A DNA stretch of 64,000 nt from Ontholestes murinus (Eukaryota > Arthropoda > Insecta > Coleoptera > Staphylinidae): the NCBI GenBank assembly GCA_963969525.1, contig OZ018396.1, positions 25,262,052 to 25,326,051 on the forward strand, read 5' to 3'. The notes under the pieces were generated by a model, which did not search any database, was not told where the DNA came from, and saw nothing but the letters and a program-made list of their open reading frames with translations. Made by a program: the position numbers and the translations under genes. Positions 34,662-44,661 of the stretch are shown here, in pieces (the stretch's first letter is position 1; each line of letters opens with the position of its first letter).

Positions 34662-35110
34662 AATGATGGTTGCGACCGTTACTATGTGGTAATTCATAAT
34701 GAACAATGAATAAAACACTTACTATGTTTTTAACCACTATAATTTATTATAATATATAAATATATATTGAATTGACGAGGCGGATACATGATGAAACTCC
34801 ATAACAAATTGAAATAAAACAACACAGTTGGGAGGGTTTCACATTTATTGTTGAACACTGCAACATGTTTCGCCACACAGTGGCTTCATCAGGCAGATGA
34901 ATAATATTCATATATGCTGTGAATATAGATTTATATATTATTAAAATTATCAATAAATGCATTAATTTTCAATATAATTAAATGGTCTAGAAATTAAATA
35001 CAATTTATTTTGTTTGTAGTCTATATTAGTAAAATAAAGATAATGTGTTTACTTATCTCACTCAAATATATTCCTCACTTCCAAGAAGGTATTTACACCT
35101 TATTTTGCTT
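34662..35110 (-). mobile_element. Penelope-like or retrozyme-like insertion with hammerhead-like core
   Basis: On minus the segment contains CTGATGA...GAAAC (34867-34892), then a leader, then the conserved end block GTGGTTAAAAACATAGTAAG...ATGAATTACCACATAGTAAC...GGTCGCAACC (34668-34740). The same block ends the 14404-14577 insertion and occurs alone at 47040-47060. No reverse transcriptase or GIY-YIG coding is present, so if Penelope-derived it is a non-coding remnant. The outer boundary near 35110 is approximate. Confidence 0.55.
34867..34892 (-). ncRNA. Hammerhead-ribozyme-like core, best match in window
   Basis: The minus strand reads CTGATGA-A-GCCAC-TGT-GTGGC-GAAAC: both invariant core segments intact, with a perfect 5-bp stem II closed by a 3-base loop. 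A GTTG...CAAC hairpin immediately 3' (about 34846-34861) could be part of stem III. A canonical cleavage triplet and stem I could not be assigned confidently by eye. Confidence 0.6.
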
Positions 35111-35209
35111 AAGGTCGTAGACCAGCAATAAATATTTCAAACAAAATAATACCTTTATAGACTTCTCAAAGAAAAATTATGTGATGATGATTTGGCAAAA
35201 CGGACGCGT

Positions 35210-35530
35210 CTCGGAGCGTGTCAAATGATTATTTAATAGCGGCACAATCCTCTTAATTGTCGGTTGCATCATCGGAGATTACGTTACGCCTCGTTTTGTC
35301 TTCTTCGCCGCGATTGTTCATCATTGCTTTTTTCCTTCTAAGGCCTTTAATTGCACAAGGATGTCGAGCCTTTTCTGCCTGTTTTGTGGGTAATGCGATA
35401 ATTGCCGTCCCCATTGTCTCTCGCAATCGAGACCGAAATTACTTCCACCTATCAATTCCACGACTGTCTAATATGATTTATCTTCCATCTTCAAATTATG
35501 GAAGGCGACATCCTAAGTAATTGGAATCGA
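35210..35530. other. Less AT-rich unclassified island
   Basis: Contains an 87-codon plus frame (35257-35520) and a comparable minus frame (TRRNVISDDATDN, KARHPCAIKG). Composition is higher in G+C and CpG than its flanks. No family recognised; possible decayed exon, unknown repeat or regulatory DNA. Confidence 0.3.
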
Positions 35531-36063
35531 GTGGGTAATTGAACGTGTTAAGCGGTCACCTTGCCTATTATATAATGTTAATTATGTGTTTTTGTGTGTT
35601 ATAAGGATACGTTTTATTCAATTATAATTAAGGAAAATTAAATTTAAATAACGAATCACACGAGCCATGTAGCTCTGATGTTTAACCTCTAGATCATGGA
35701 TGCACAGTCCGCGGCCCGCGGGCCGCATGCGGCCCGCCGGTCGAATACCGGTGGCCCGCCGACAGCAAAAATAATACTCTCGTACATTCTAAAAATATTG
35801 AATTCTATTCCAGAATAAAACCAAAAAAAATATGTTCGAAAAGTAATTTGAATCTCGCGCGCGCGCTATTACGGTGCGCCGTACGTGCGTCGTCGGTAAC
35901 AGCGGTCGGTAATGTTCGTGCTGATCTCGGTTAAATTCGTTTGCTTGAAGAAGCGCGGCGGCCGGCGGCGCGATGACGATCGCTCGCGTAGATAGTACAC
36001 GACTCGAAGCTTCCAGAGTCGGTTTCGAGATTTCTCCAGACAGTTTTCGACTCTATACGCGCG

Positions 36064-36072
36064 GTATAAAAG
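36064..36072 (+). promoter_or_regulatory. TATA box of the hAT transposase
   Basis: GTATAAAAG in a CpG-rich leader, about 320 bp before the start codon. A start site would be expected about 30 bp downstream (around TATTAGTG, 36095-36105). Confidence 0.6.
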
Positions 36073-36243
36073 CCACGTTTAATCGCCGCTAGGTGTATTA
36101 GTGTTCTGTGAGTTTAATAGAGGTTTTGGAAGGCAATAGTTGTACTCCACTAGCCGGTGTCATATATTTTGATCCACATTCAACGTAGATTTCCTGTTGC
36201 AGTGTTAACCGTCAAGTGCCGTGTATAATTGTGTTGTGAAATC

Positions 36244-36351
36244 GTAAGTAAAACTCTATTATTAATAAGTGTTTCCCTACCTATTTAATCAATTATTTTT
36301 GATAATTTAAAAAGGATGGGTAATTTAAGTAGGTACTGTAATTGTTTTTAG
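36244..36351 (+). other. Predicted 5' UTR intron of the hAT gene
   Basis: Donor GTAAGTAA at 36244 and acceptor TTGTTTTTAG ending at 36351, 108 bp. The start codon follows 36 bp later in the context CAACATGG. Predicted from splice signals only. Confidence 0.5.
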
Positions 36352-36387
36352 GTGCTGTGTTAATCCTAGCCAGGATTAGAACGCAAC

Positions 36388-38205
36388 ATGGACAAGCCAG
36401 GACCTAGTAAAAAACGTAAGGTTAAAGATGAAAATCGGCAATTTCAAGAAATTTGGACTGAGAAATACTTTTTTGTATGGTCGCATAACAAAGTCGTTTG
36501 TTTAATTTGCAAGAATTCTGTTGCAATTGCAAAGGAATATAATGTAAAAAGGCACTATGAAACGCAGCATCCTTCTTTTACCAAGTTTACAGGCGAATTA
36601 AGAAAGCAAAAAATGTTGTCTTTAAAACGGGAGCTTACGGGTCAGCAAGCTATGTTTAGAAAACCCATTGAAGATTCAGAAACAGCTACAGAAGTTAGTT
36701 ATGAAATTTCTCGAATGATAGCAAAGCGAAGTCGCCCCTTCAATGATGGGGATTTTGTAAAAGAATGCATAGAAATTGCCGCTAAGAAAATGTGTCCAGA
36801 AGCAGCAAAAAAGTTTGAGAAAATTCAACTGAATCGTATGACCATCCAAAGACGAATTATGTCTTTGTCAGGTAATATTGCGGAACAATTAACTGAAAAA
36901 ACTAAGATCATTGAATTTTTTTCATTAGCACTCGACGAATCCACTGATATTAGTTCCACAGCTCAACTTCTAATATTCATACGAGGTGTTACTCAAGATT
37001 TTGAAGTCGTAGAAGAGTTATTAGGAATGTGTTCATTGAAAGGTCAAACCAAAGGAGTTGATATACTCAATGTACTTTTGGATGAGCGTTCAAAAACTGA
37101 TTTGGACTTATCAAAATTATCGGGAGTTGCGACTGACGGTGCTCCTTCGATGATTGGTGTCAATTCCGGGCTAGTTACTTTGCTGAAAAAGCATCTGCAA
37201 GAAAAAAACATAAAGGCTGAAGATCTCATGCAGTTTCACTGCATTATACACCAAGAAGCCCTCTGTGCTAAACAAATTGAATTTCAAAATGTCATGAAAG
37301 TGGTAGTTTCGACTGTAAATTTCATAAAATCACGAGGACTCAATCACAGGCAATTCAAACAATTCCTTGATGACATCGAAAGCGAATATGGAGATTTACT
37401 GTATTATACAGAAGTAAGGTGGCTAAGTCGTGGATTGACACTGGAACGATTTCTAAATTTAATAGAAGAAATTGGAATATTTCTGGCGGAAAAGCAAAGG
37501 GATGTCCCGGAACTTAAAAATCCTGATTGGTTGTGTGATTTGGCTTTTTTAGTTGACATTACAAATCATTTGAATGTCTTGAACACACGGCTTCAAGGCA
37601 AAAATCAACTGATATCCCAGCTCTACGCTCATGTATCATCCTTTCAATGCAAGCTGACACTTTTCAGATCGCAATTGAATTCTGGAAATTACAATCATTT
37701 TCCGAATTATAAGAAAATGGCTGAAAAATTCAACAAAACTGCGATTAATTTCAGTTATGTAGAAAAGCTAGATATTTTGATTCAATCTTTTCAAGACAGA
37801 TTTTTGGAGTTTAAAAAAGTAAAACCTCTGTTGGACATATTCAGCAATCCTTTCACGATTTCAGTTGAAAATGCGCCAGAGTCAATGCAGTTAGAAATTA
37901 TCGACATTCAAAACGACGAAGATTTACGCAACAAATTCAACGAAGGAGACTTGCTGAACTTTTACCGCTGCATTGATAAAAATATGTACAAAGAGTTGCG
38001 CATAAACGCTCTGAAATGTGCCAGCTTATTTGGTTCTACCTATATATGTGAACAAACTTTTTCAATACTTAATAATAATAAAACCAAAAATAGAAACCGC
38101 CTTGCAAATGAAAGTTTGGAAGCAGTTTTACGTGTTGCTACAAGTAAATTTGAGCCAAATATAAAAAAGATTGTAAGCACTATGCAGTGCCACGCTTCAA
38201 ATTAA
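36388..38205 (+). CDS. hAT-superfamily transposase (GTF2IRD2/ZBED5-like), intact 605 aa
   Basis: Cut-and-paste DNA transposase. A BED-type zinc finger lies near residues 25-61 (C38, C41, H56, H61). The RNase H-like core has D183 in LALDESTD and D250 in ATDGAPSM. The conserved FHCIIHQEALCAK (283-295) and RWLSRG (344-349) follow. The C-terminal hAT dimerisation region at about 525-590 includes CEQTFS with E555, the candidate third acidic residue. Length and layout fit full-length transposases of the group related to vertebrate GTF2IRD2 and ZBED5. Stop TAA overlaps an AATAAA at 38204-38209. No disabling mutation seen; mobile ends and target duplication argue against a domesticated host gene. Confidence 0.94.
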   Translation: MDKPGPSKKRKVKDENRQFQEIWTEKYFFVWSHNKVVCLICKNSVAIAKEYNVKRHYETQHPSFTKFTGELRKQKMLSLKRELTGQQAMFRKPIEDSETATEVSYEISRMIAKRSRPFNDGDFVKECIEIAAKKMCPEAAKKFEKIQLNRMTIQRRIMSLSGNIAEQLTEKTKIIEFFSLALDESTDISSTAQLLIFIRGVTQDFEVVEELLGMCSLKGQTKGVDILNVLLDERSKTDLDLSKLSGVATDGAPSMIGVNSGLVTLLKKHLQEKNIKAEDLMQFHCIIHQEALCAKQIEFQNVMKVVVSTVNFIKSRGLNHRQFKQFLDDIESEYGDLLYYTEVRWLSRGLTLERFLNLIEEIGIFLAEKQRDVPELKNPDWLCDLAFLVDITNHLNVLNTRLQGKNQLISQLYAHVSSFQCKLTLFRSQLNSGNYNHFPNYKKMAEKFNKTAINFSYVEKLDILIQSFQDRFLEFKKVKPLLDIFSNPFTISVENAPESMQLEIIDIQNDEDLRNKFNEGDLLNFYRCIDKNMYKELRINALKCASLFGSTYICEQTFSILNNNKTKNRNRLANESLEAVLRVATSKFEPNIKKIVSTMQCHASN

Positions 38206-38346
38206 TAAATTCCTTTTTAATTTTAATACATTATTATCAATTATTTATTGTCTTTAATTACCTACACTTCTGGCGGCCCGCCATCAGTTCATGATTTGCC
38301 CGAGTGGCCCCTAGTCTTAATAAGTCTGTGCATCTCTGCTCTAGAT

Positions 38347-39050
38347 GACCAGTAAATATGTTTTGCTTTTTTAAGAGGCAAAGTTAAAATAGGGTGTGTG
38401 AATGCCAATTTGCTTTTAAAAGCGATAGGCAGCTATTCTTACTAGTAAATTATTGTCATTAATGCATTGACAAATAATCATTATTTCCTGTAAATTGCCA
38501 TTTCCGTTAATAAATGTTATTATTATTATTATTATTATATTCTCATAAAAATAATTTGTCGTAACATCAATTTACAGATATCATCGAAATCAAACGTTAT
38601 AAAATATTCCGTAATTTTTAGAAACACTAGAATCAAATCTTCTACCCTGTTGGGCTTTTACACCAGAATGGTGAAATATTTTATCATTAATGACTGTCAT
38701 GCATAATTGTTCATTCAGTTATAGTTTGGGTACTAATGATATTCCCGACCGTTCGATATGGAAGTGACTTTATGTTTAGTTTGGTGCTCTAAATGCCTGC
38801 CCCTGTTCTTGTTCGGTTGATCGATCTGTGGATATTAGTATATTCGCTTTATTACTGCAGGATCTTGTAGAATGTAATGTCTTCCCAAAAGTAAACAGGA
38901 GTTGATAGGTTGCATTTCTCTTAAAAATTGCCCCATGATTTGCTGATATGTCTTAGCACATCTCATTCCCTTATCATTTAGTGTAAGTTCTATATTCAGA
39001 ACTACCTTTTGTACATATAAATCAAGGAAGGATGAGATATTTGTACCTTC
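38347..39050. other. No supported gene; (TTA)n tail
   Basis: Holds CGTTAATAAATGTTATTATT with a TTA repeat at about 38515-38537. The same 20 bases occur at about 34340, suggesting two LINE 3' ends of one family. The minus frame at 38835-39074 has no recognisable content. Confidence 0.45.
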
Positions 39051-39700
39051 ATGGCTACCGTTGAATAGGTGCACATGGCTCTATTTATTTCCCACACATG
39101 CTACAAGAATAATATGCTAAAGTTTATTTGATGCAGTCTTTAGTTTAGCCCTATACCACCATACAACTGTTGCGTATGTTAGAGCATGCTGAACAGCATC
39201 AATGTAGAGACATTAAATGATCTTGAATTAATGACTCTCTTCTCCCTTTGGTAGTTAAACGGATATTAGATACTGCCAAAAACTTTTACTTATGTCCACA
39301 AATAATTACTAGAGTTCAACCTAGAATTAATGTGAAGGTAAAATAAGTGTACGCTGCCTTTGGTTTTCTAGATGAATTTAATTAAAGGTGTATTACATTT
39401 TCTATATCCTGAAAGCAGATTATTTTTAATTCTTAATAAGCGATCGATCACAATATTTCATACAAGAGGAAATTTCACTCCTTCCGATGGGCAACTTCGA
39501 TTCACAATCTATATTTGGACCATAGTGTTACATTTGTTTTAACTATTCATTTAGCATGACTTGTTTCGTTTTGCCAGTGTTTGTATGGAATGGTTGTCAA
39601 ATGCTCCTATATCGACAAATACATATTGTTTTTCAGCATCTCTTCGTAGCGTTTATTTTATTTCAACATCCTGGAATATATGAATGTCGTTTTAGATGAA
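39050..39700 (-). mobile_element. LINE RT C-terminal remnant (R1/LOA-like)
   Basis: The minus strand reads HALTYATVVWWYRAKLKTAS (39120-39180), a common thumb/C-terminal signature, with KSFWQYL further upstream (about 39270-39290). Decayed. A short related stretch (GTTGAAC..CGTCAATGTAGA...GATGATCTTGAAT) recurs at 44709-44760, beyond the BEL element. Confidence 0.6.
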
Positions 39701-40141
39701 GAAGTTTTACGTTAAGAAGTCAGTCCTTAATATAGCTATCAAAAAATGTTTCCAATATTTTCATCAAAAAGGGAACTTAAGCTTATTGATTTTAATACTT
39801 TGGCATGGCTTTTTAGTCTTCCTCATCCAGAAGGTCAACCTAACGTTTTCTTCAGTTGAAAGAAATAATAGGCTACGCATGCTCTTAACAAGTTGACAAA
39901 ATGTTAATTAATGAGTAATTTTATTCATTTCTGGAAACATAAAAGTTAAGAATAGGTGAGTAACGCTTATTGTCTTTTCACCTATCACAACGCTGTACCT
40001 TAGGCGGTATTTCGATTGTGCTTTTTACTTTTTTTAAATAAGTTGATGCTTTATATACTGATTTTACTAAGATGTTTGGTCAAAGCAGGGTCAATATTTC
40101 GTACTGCTTATGTAGTTTCCATTCTATTGTGTTGTAATTAA
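39701..40141. other. No gene seen
   Basis: AT-rich flank of the BEL/Pao insertion; nothing supported. Confidence 0.5.
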
Positions 40142-40146
40142 GTATT

Positions 40147-40478
40147 TGTTCGGATTAGGTGTGTAATTTACGCTAGAAATTAACGCCTACGTGCCGAAAC
40201 AAAACATGATACATTAAAATCTAGTGTCCGTCGTGCGACGTTACCCGATGCGCCGTGCACGGGCCGCGGAAAAAGAATCGAGTGTTCGGGTGTGTGCGAG
40301 GACAGTTGAAACACCCGATAAGCGGCGTCAGAAAATAATCAACAACGCAACGTAAAACATAATCTGTAAAAACGAAAGTTTTTATTAAAGCATTGTTCAA
40401 CCAAACAACTTCTACTTTCTTCAAGTCAATTCAATAAGTGCCTTTACAACGCACACGAATTAATACACGAGTTCAACA
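40147..40478 (+). repeat. 5' LTR of the BEL/Pao element
   Basis: 332 bp, TGTTCGGATT...GAGTTCAACA (TG...CA ends). ATTAAA at 40384-40389 is a candidate polyadenylation signal. Confidence 0.97.
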
Positions 40479-40479
40479 T

Positions 40480-40497
40480 TGGTCCTTCGAACCGGAT
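40480..40497 (+). other. Primer-binding site complementary to the tRNA-Tyr 3' end
   Basis: TGGTCCTTCGAACCGGAT starts one base after the LTR. Its complement, ATCCGGTTCGAAGGACCA, is exactly the last 15 bases of the tRNA-Tyr gene at 53251-53343 plus the CCA added post-transcriptionally: 18 of 18 matches. Confidence 0.93.
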
Positions 40498-40779
40498 GCT
40501 AACGAAGTAAAGAGATATCCTGTGAATTGAAGAATTTGAAGTTGAAGAACACTACGTGGAAGGCGCCCATCCGTGTCCTGAGCAGAGCCTTAGCCGACTT
40601 TTGGAGGGTATTGCAACTACCGACATCGTGTTCAAAGCGGGAGTGACCAGAAGGCGTATTGGAGGAATTCTGCGAGTCTCCGACACTCTATTATTTTCCT
40701 ACCGTTGTCCTGTTCCCCGTGTAATTATATTGCTTCTATCAGGTATTCAATAGTTAAAATTAAAATCAAATAATTCAAA

Positions 40780-43700
40780 ATGGGTTTAAAGGGATTCATT
40801 CAGCAGCGTAGTATTCTTAAATCTCAATTAACTCGTGCAAAAAACAAGTACATAAACATTGTTGATAAAACACAGCTTGATGTAATTATACTAAAGGATA
40901 AATTATCACGTTTAGAGACGACGTATGATTCATTTTACACTATTCAGCCACAAATTGAATTATTAAGTGCTGACGAGGCCGCTAATACAGAAGCGGAATG
41001 TGATAATTTTGATGATAGTTTTTTCGAAACAATTAAACTAATTAAAAATCTTATTATGGAAGTAGAGCCAACAAACAGTTTAAATAATTCAGTAAGTAGG
41101 ATAGAGTCGGGAGGTCAAAATAGTGAAACTATTAATTTACCAAAATTAAATATTCCAAGTTTTTCGGGAAATCTTAACGAGTGGTTGGGTTTCAAAGACA
41201 TGTTTGTATCAATGATTCATGACAATGATAAACTCAGCTCATTGGAAAAGCAGCGATATTTAATGTCTTGTTTGACGGGCGACGCGGCTAAGCTGTTGCA
41301 GGGAATTAGTTTGTCAGGCAATAATTACAAAGAGGCTTGGGAATCTATTTTGGAGCGGTACGACTTTCAAAATAAAATAATTTTATTCCACTTAAGGGGA
41401 ATTTTGAATACGGCTTCGTGTGAAAACGAATCAGGGTCTGAATTAAGAAGGGTGTTAGACTCAATCACACAAAATGTGAGATCACTTCGAGGTTTAAAGC
41501 GCCCTGTTGATAATTATAGTGATTTGTTGGTCGCTATAATTTTATCTAAGTTACACGCGAATACCATATTAGAATGGGAACGAACACTCAAACGAGAAAG
41601 CGAATTCATAACAGTTAAAGAACTAACTGATTTTGTAAGACAAAAATGTGATGCGCTTGAGGGTTCTAATCTCATTAGGGATTTGAAAAATAAGGCTAGT
41701 AGTAATTTTACCGCGGTTGAAAGAAAATGCATTGTTTGCAATCAAGCACATTCATTATATAAATGCGAACATTTTTTGAAGTTATCCGTGGAACAACGTA
41801 TATCCAAATTAAATAAAAATAATTATTGTGCAAAATGCCTCAAACCCGCCAATCATGCTCTAAAAAAATGTTATGGGCGCCCTTGTTTTAAATGCGGAAA
41901 ACATCACCACACATTAATTCATTCAGACGATGTGGCATCAAGCTCAAACTCTAATCACGTAAGTGATAATTATGAAGTTTGTTTATCTACAGCAATAATT
42001 ACTGTTTTTGATTCCAATGGAAAGCAACACACGGCTAGAGCGCTACTTGATAACGGGTCACAAGCGAATATAATTTCAAGTAATTTAGCTAACAAGCTAC
42101 AAATTCCGCGTAGTAAAATAAGTGTGAAATTAAGCGGTGTCAATAAAACGGAAATGTCAATTAGTGAAGTAGGCAAACTAAAATTGAAATCTAAGTACAA
42201 TCAGTATTCAACCGAAATTAATTGTTTAATTGCTCAAAATGTAACTAATCCATTGCCCAGTCGTACATTTAAAAGAGATAACTTAGATATTCCAGCAAAT
42301 ATTAAATTAGCCGACCCGCAATTTAATATTTCAAGAAAAATTGATCTATTAATCGGCGCGGACCTTTATTGGCGTACGTTGTGCGTGGGTCAAATTGAGT
42401 TAGGTGCAGGTAAACCGATACTGAATAAGACGCGTTTCGGATGGGTTATCGGTGGGGGAGTAACTGCATATAGCAATCAATCGTGCAATTCAGCATCCGT
42501 TGCACCACATTTTGATCTAGAACGCTTTTGGAAATTGGAGGAGGTAAACGACAGCAAGAAATGCCTTAATCCACTTGAATTAGAATGCGAAGAAAATTTG
42601 ATTCAAAATGTTAAGCGCGATGATCAAACTGGTCGGTTCACAGTAACTCTCCCATTTAAAAGTAATTGTTCAATGTTAGGCGAATCCCGAAACCTTGCAA
42701 TGAAAAGGTTTTTTAGGCCAGAAAATAAATTTAATCCAATAATAGACTTGCCTGATATTAAAAACAATTGCCTGTCGGTGTCAGTAAACAACAGACAAAT
42801 TAATAACTTTGAATTATTTAATAAATATTCCAGTTTAGCAAAATTAACACGTGTCTTTGCATATATTCTGAGATTCTTAAATAACTCTAAGGCGGCTAAT
42901 GAACGCAGCTATGGGCCAATTAACAGTCAAGAGTATAAAAAGGCAACTCTATTTTTGGTGAAAATCGTGCAGAAGCAATCATTTTCGGACGAATATTCTA
43001 AGCTTTTAACAGCACGCGAAATTAACCGCAACAGTCCTTTAAGGCAACTGGCGCCATTCTTTGACCACGAAAATAAAGTTATAAGAGTGGGGGGTCGACT
43101 AAAACATGCGAATATACCTTATAATCAAAAATTCCCTATAGTATTGCCTGGGTCACATGATTTTACAAAGCTAATTATTAGACACGTACACATTGCAAAT
43201 TTACACGCTGGTATTAACTCAACACTCGCTGCAGTTAGAACAACATATTGGCCAATTTCTGCAAAAAATGCTGTAAAGGGTGTAATAAGGAAATGCATAA
43301 TTTGTTTTAAGGCGAATCCATTTATTACAAACCCAATCATGGGCAATTTGCCGGCCGCTCGTATAACTATTCAGAAACCGTTCCATAGCACGGGCGTGGA
43401 TCTTTGTGGGCCATTCTTGATTAAAGAGGGCGGCAGAAACTCTAAACCGCGTAAAGCTTATGCTGCTTTGTTTATATGCTTCGTCACAAGAGCGGTTCAC
43501 ATAGAATTAATTAGTAGCTTGTCAACAGAAGCATTTATTGCTACTTTTCGTCGGTTTATTGCACGCCGAGGAAGAGTAGCACATATATATTCCGATAATG
43601 GTACGAATTTTGTCGGTGCAAACAATGAGCTGAGGGACTTAGTCAATCTTTTCAATAATCAAACCCACAAGCATAAAATGATTGATTCATTTGCCGCAGA

Positions 43701-44292
43701 AGGGATAACTTGGCATTTTGTACCTCCTCGCTCACCACATTTTGGTGGGTTCTGGGAGGCCGGCATAAAAAATGTTAAAAACCATTTGCGCAGAGTTATG
43801 GGGGAGGGGAATTTTAATTTTGAAGAGTTTACTACGTTACTTTGTCAGATAGAAGCAATATTAAATTCACGTCCCTTAACACCAATGTCAGAGGATCCTA
43901 ATGACCCCTCCTACTTAACCCCTGGACATTTTCTTGTCGGAGACTGTGTAACCTCTGTGGCAGATCCGGATTTGGCTGGCATACAAATCAGTAGATTATC
44001 AAGGTGGCAAAACATACAACATATCCGACAGCAGTTTTGGAGGCGCTGGACAAAGGAGTATCTCCCGAGCCGTCAGCAGAGACACAAATGGACTTCACAG
44101 AAGGAGGCGCCCCATGTTGGAGATCTGGTCCTCGTCCAGGAAGACAACCTTCCCCCAATGAAATGGATGGTAGGACGAATTACAAGACTTCACCCTGGAA
44201 GCGATGATGTTCCCCGAGTGGCTACCATCAAGACGACTTCGGGAGAATACAAACGAGCGATCACACGCTTGGCAATTTTGCCCATCAGTTAA
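40780..44292 (+). CDS. BEL/Pao Gag-protease-integrase polyprotein lacking RT and RNase H, 1170 aa
   Basis: Residues 120-300 are the Gag region (DUF1759-like: LPKLNIPSFSGNLNEW). Residues 317-381 form zinc knuckles (C317, C320, C329...; CFKCGKHHHTLIH). The retropepsin-like protease follows (DUF1758-like) with D424 in LLDNGSQAN. At 617-645 is TLPFKSN...LGESRNLAMKRF, which in family members leads into RT. Instead the chain joins at about residue 644 to FRPENKFNPIIDLPDI, the post-RNase H linker, so no YxDD motif exists. Integrase has H804, H809, C839, C842, then D874, D939 and E993, and the C-terminal DUF5641-like domain (1075-1170). The frame stays open across the junction. Full-length relatives are roughly 1700-1900 residues. 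Confidence 0.95.
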   Translation: MGLKGFIQQRSILKSQLTRAKNKYINIVDKTQLDVIILKDKLSRLETTYDSFYTIQPQIELLSADEAANTEAECDNFDDSFFETIKLIKNLIMEVEPTNSLNNSVSRIESGGQNSETINLPKLNIPSFSGNLNEWLGFKDMFVSMIHDNDKLSSLEKQRYLMSCLTGDAAKLLQGISLSGNNYKEAWESILERYDFQNKIILFHLRGILNTASCENESGSELRRVLDSITQNVRSLRGLKRPVDNYSDLLVAIILSKLHANTILEWERTLKRESEFITVKELTDFVRQKCDALEGSNLIRDLKNKASSNFTAVERKCIVCNQAHSLYKCEHFLKLSVEQRISKLNKNNYCAKCLKPANHALKKCYGRPCFKCGKHHHTLIHSDDVASSSNSNHVSDNYEVCLSTAIITVFDSNGKQHTARALLDNGSQANIISSNLANKLQIPRSKISVKLSGVNKTEMSISEVGKLKLKSKYNQYSTEINCLIAQNVTNPLPSRTFKRDNLDIPANIKLADPQFNISRKIDLLIGADLYWRTLCVGQIELGAGKPILNKTRFGWVIGGGVTAYSNQSCNSASVAPHFDLERFWKLEEVNDSKKCLNPLELECEENLIQNVKRDDQTGRFTVTLPFKSNCSMLGESRNLAMKRFFRPENKFNPIIDLPDIKNNCLSVSVNNRQINNFELFNKYSSLAKLTRVFAYILRFLNNSKAANERSYGPINSQEYKKATLFLVKIVQKQSFSDEYSKLLTAREINRNSPLRQLAPFFDHENKVIRVGGRLKHANIPYNQKFPIVLPGSHDFTKLIIRHVHIANLHAGINSTLAAVRTTYWPISAKNAVKGVIRKCIICFKANPFITNPIMGNLPAARITIQKPFHSTGVDLCGPFLIKEGGRNSKPRKAYAALFICFVTRAVHIELISSLSTEAFIATFRRFIARRGRVAHIYSDNGTNFVGANNELRDLVNLFNNQTHKHKMIDSFAAEGITWHFVPPRSPHFGGFWEAGIKNVKNHLRRVMGEGNFNFEEFTTLLCQIEAILNSRPLTPMSEDPNDPSYLTPGHFLVGDCVTSVADPDLAGIQISRLSRWQNIQHIRQQFWRRWTKEYLPSRQQRHKWTSQKEAPHVGDLVLVQEDNLPPMKWMVGRITRLHPGSDDVPRVATIKTTSGEYKRAITRLAILPIS

Positions 44293-44329
44293 GAGGGTGG
44301 TGGCTGCAGTCCTGCAGGAGGCGGCGGCA

Positions 44330-44661
44330 TGTTCGGATTAGGTGTGTAATTTACGCTAGAAATTAACGCCTACGTGCCGAAACAAAACATGATACATTAA
44401 AATCTAGTGTCCGGCGTGCGACGTTACCCGATGCGCCGTGCACGGGCCGCGGAAAAAGAATCGAGTGTTCGGGTGTGTGCGAGGACAGTTGAAACACCCG
44501 ATAAGCGGCGTCAGAAAATAATCAACAACGCAACGTAAAACATAATCTGTAAAAACGAAAGTTTTTATTAAAGCATTGTTCAACCAAACAACTTCTACTT
44601 TCTTCAAGTCAATTCAATAAGTGCCTTTACAACGCACACGAATTAATACACGAGTTCAACA
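44330..44661 (+). repeat. 3' LTR of the BEL/Pao element
   Basis: 332 bp, identical to the 5' LTR except one base (G at 44414). Short minus-strand frames inside both LTRs are chance. Confidence 0.97.

Larger units (their letters stand above)
35687..38346 (+). mobile_element. Complete hAT transposon with perfect 8-bp target duplication
   Basis: CTCTAGAT occurs at 35687-35694 and 38339-38346, the 8-bp duplication typical of hAT. The element (35695-38338, 2644 bp) starts CATGGATGCACAG and its right end complement starts CAGAGATGCACAG, matching short hAT inverted repeats. Subterminal GGCCCGC-rich blocks lie at both ends. Inside are a CpG-rich leader with a TATA box, an apparent 5' UTR intron and one intact transposase ORF. 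It looks structurally autonomous. Confidence 0.95.

Noticed and set aside
36388..38205. Domesticated host gene of the GTF2IRD2/ZBED type
   Set aside because: Perfect 8-bp target duplication and matching terminal repeats show a mobile copy.
40221..40424. 67-codon minus-strand frame, repeated at 44404-44607
   Set aside because: It lies entirely in the LTRs, so the repeat simply reflects the two LTR copies; no domain.
40780..44292. Endogenous retrovirus with envelope
   Set aside because: The ORF ends at the integrase C-terminal domain and the LTR follows 37 bp later; no envelope gene.
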